A program made the translations under genes and the position numbers. From an uncultured Gemmatimonadota bacterium (GTDB taxonomy: Bacteria; Gemmatimonadota; Gemmatimonadetes; Longimicrobiales; Gaopeijiaceae): DNA of 7,894 bases. Shown here piece after piece: positions 7,266 to 7,894 of this stretch (positions are counted from its first letter, which is position 1; each line of letters begins with the position of its first letter). The DNA lies in NCBI GenBank assembly GCA_938030915.1, contig CALHIO010000193.1, forward strand, positions 1 to 7,894, given 5' to 3'. Under the pieces are notes generated by a model. That model was not told the DNA's origin. It searched no databases and was given only the letters and a program-made list of their open reading frames with translations.

Positions 7266-7270
7266 CCCTC
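7266..7270 (-). promoter_or_regulatory. Ribosome binding site of the membrane PHP gene
   Basis: Minus strand GAGGG, four bases ahead of ATG 7259-7261. It supports this start over an in-frame TTG six codons upstream, which would itself overlap the site. Confidence 0.6.
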
Positions 7271-7333
7271 GGCTCGCAATGCGGTGCGCAGGCGTTCATC
7301 GAGACATCGTACGGACCGCGGCCAGCGATCCCC

Positions 7334-7349
7334 GGACCGTTACCGGTCC
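7334..7349 (-). other. Small hairpin around the caspase stop codon
   Basis: On the minus strand GGACCG and CGGTCC (six pairs) flank a GTAA loop, and the loop contains the TAA stop codon. GTAA fits the stable GNRA tetraloop class. No T run follows, so it is not a convincing terminator and may be a chance structure. Confidence 0.3.
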
Positions 7350-7894
7350 TGTGGGCCCCCGCCACCGACTACGGCGAGCGGGATGTCGCCGAAACCGCTT
7401 CGCTGCGGATTCTGCCGACCACTCGTGGCCTGGCGCACATTGTTGCTCACGTGATCGAAGAGTTCCGTGAAGGTGACGATCCCGTTGCTGTCGAGGTCAC
7501 CGGCGCCGCGCAGCCCGTCGAGGAGGAAGTGGGTGAACACGCCGTGCCCTCCCCAACGTTCGTCCTCGAGGCTGAACTCATTCGTATCCGCCGCGGTCAT
7601 CATGAGTCGACGAGACGGCGTGAACAGCCCCTGGAAGCCACCCGCGATCTGGTTCGAGGACGAACCACCGACGACGTCACCGTCGGCAGTACCGGCCGAG
7701 TGACACGCATCCGCGATGACGAGCACACGCTCGGCGGCGATCTGCCGGCGCAACGCCGTCTTCACGTCCCACATCGGGAAGCCCGTGGCCGCGAGGGAAC
7801 CGAGCTCTGCGTCCGTCGGAAGGAGATACAGGTTGTCGGGTCGGCCCGGGTCCGGAGCTCCATGACCTGCATAGTAGATCACGACGAGGTCGTC
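7340..7894 (-). CDS. Caspase-family (C14) peptidase, C-terminal part (5'-truncated by window edge)
   Basis: The frame is open to the right edge; 184 residues are visible, beginning DDLVVIYYAGHG. Both parts of the catalytic dyad are present: His11 in YYAGHG and Cys64 in VIADACHSAG, the arrangement of bacterial caspase-like and metacaspase-like enzymes of peptidase family C14. The S1-region pattern continues with LMMTAADTNEFSLED (97-111) and GVFTHFLLDGLRG (118-130). Residues 133-144 (DLDSNGIVTFTE) fit the EF-hand loop pattern at all key positions (D, D, N, then E at position 12), a feature often seen at the end of such domains, so calcium sensing is possible. It ends in a Gly-rich tail (GGGGPQDR). 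Any N-terminal signal peptide, repeat or effector module lies outside the window. The PHP membrane gene follows on the same strand after 78 bases and might be co-transcribed. Family is firm; the biological role is unknown. Confidence 0.9.
   Translation of the reverse strand, partial: DDLVVIYYAGHGAPDPGRPDNLYLLPTDAELGSLAATGFPMWDVKTALRRQIAAERVLVIADACHSAGTADGDVVGGSSSNQIAGGFQGLFTPSRRLMMTAADTNEFSLEDERWGGHGVFTHFLLDGLRGAGDLDSNGIVTFTELFDHVSNNVRQATSGRQNPQRSGFGDIPLAVVGGGGPQDR

Overview
The window is GC-rich, densely coding bacterial DNA with short intergenic gaps. It carries Hanks-type Ser/Thr kinase signalling (kinase, FHA and PP2C genes), a caspase-like peptidase and a DUF2911 lipoprotein. That mix fits an environmental, non-actinobacterial lineage such as Gemmatimonadota or a relative. 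This placement is inferred from gene content and the general look of the proteins, and no marker gene settles it. I see no rRNA, tRNA, CRISPR array, insertion sequence or phage gene.

Layout. Positions 1-787 (+) hold the 3' end of a transmembrane Ser/Thr kinase: the end of the kinase fold, a Pro/Ala linker, one membrane helix and an outside domain. Positions 904-1629 (+) encode a soluble FHA protein with a degenerate second FHA-like half. Facing it at 1699-2685 (-) is a PP2C phosphatase with an acidic linker and a C-terminal membrane anchor. Together these three look like a kinase / phosphothreonine reader / phosphatase set. Positions 2866-3513 (+) encode a DUF2911 lipoprotein, ending at a very strong hairpin terminator (3539-3573) that can serve both strands. 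Positions 3594-4205 (-) hold a decayed MscS-type channel that lacks its N-terminal membrane helices and about 25-30 residues of its beta domain. Positions 4305-5924 (+) encode peptide chain release factor 3 (prfC), read divergently from the decayed channel. Positions 5939-7261 (-) encode a multi-pass membrane protein with a PHP-type metal-dependent phosphoesterase domain. Positions 7340-7894 (-) hold the C-terminal part of a caspase-family (C14) peptidase with intact His and Cys and an EF-hand-like loop; it runs off the right edge.

Genes alternate in convergent pairs (FHA/PP2C, DUF2911/mscS remnant, prfC/PHP). Only kinase-FHA (+) and caspase-PHP (-) are co-directional neighbours that might be co-transcribed. 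The points most worth following are the broken mscS beside prfC, the unusual outside domain of the kinase, the membrane PHP protein with altered metal motifs, and the caspase-PHP pair. I find no multi-gene system here that I can confidently call new.
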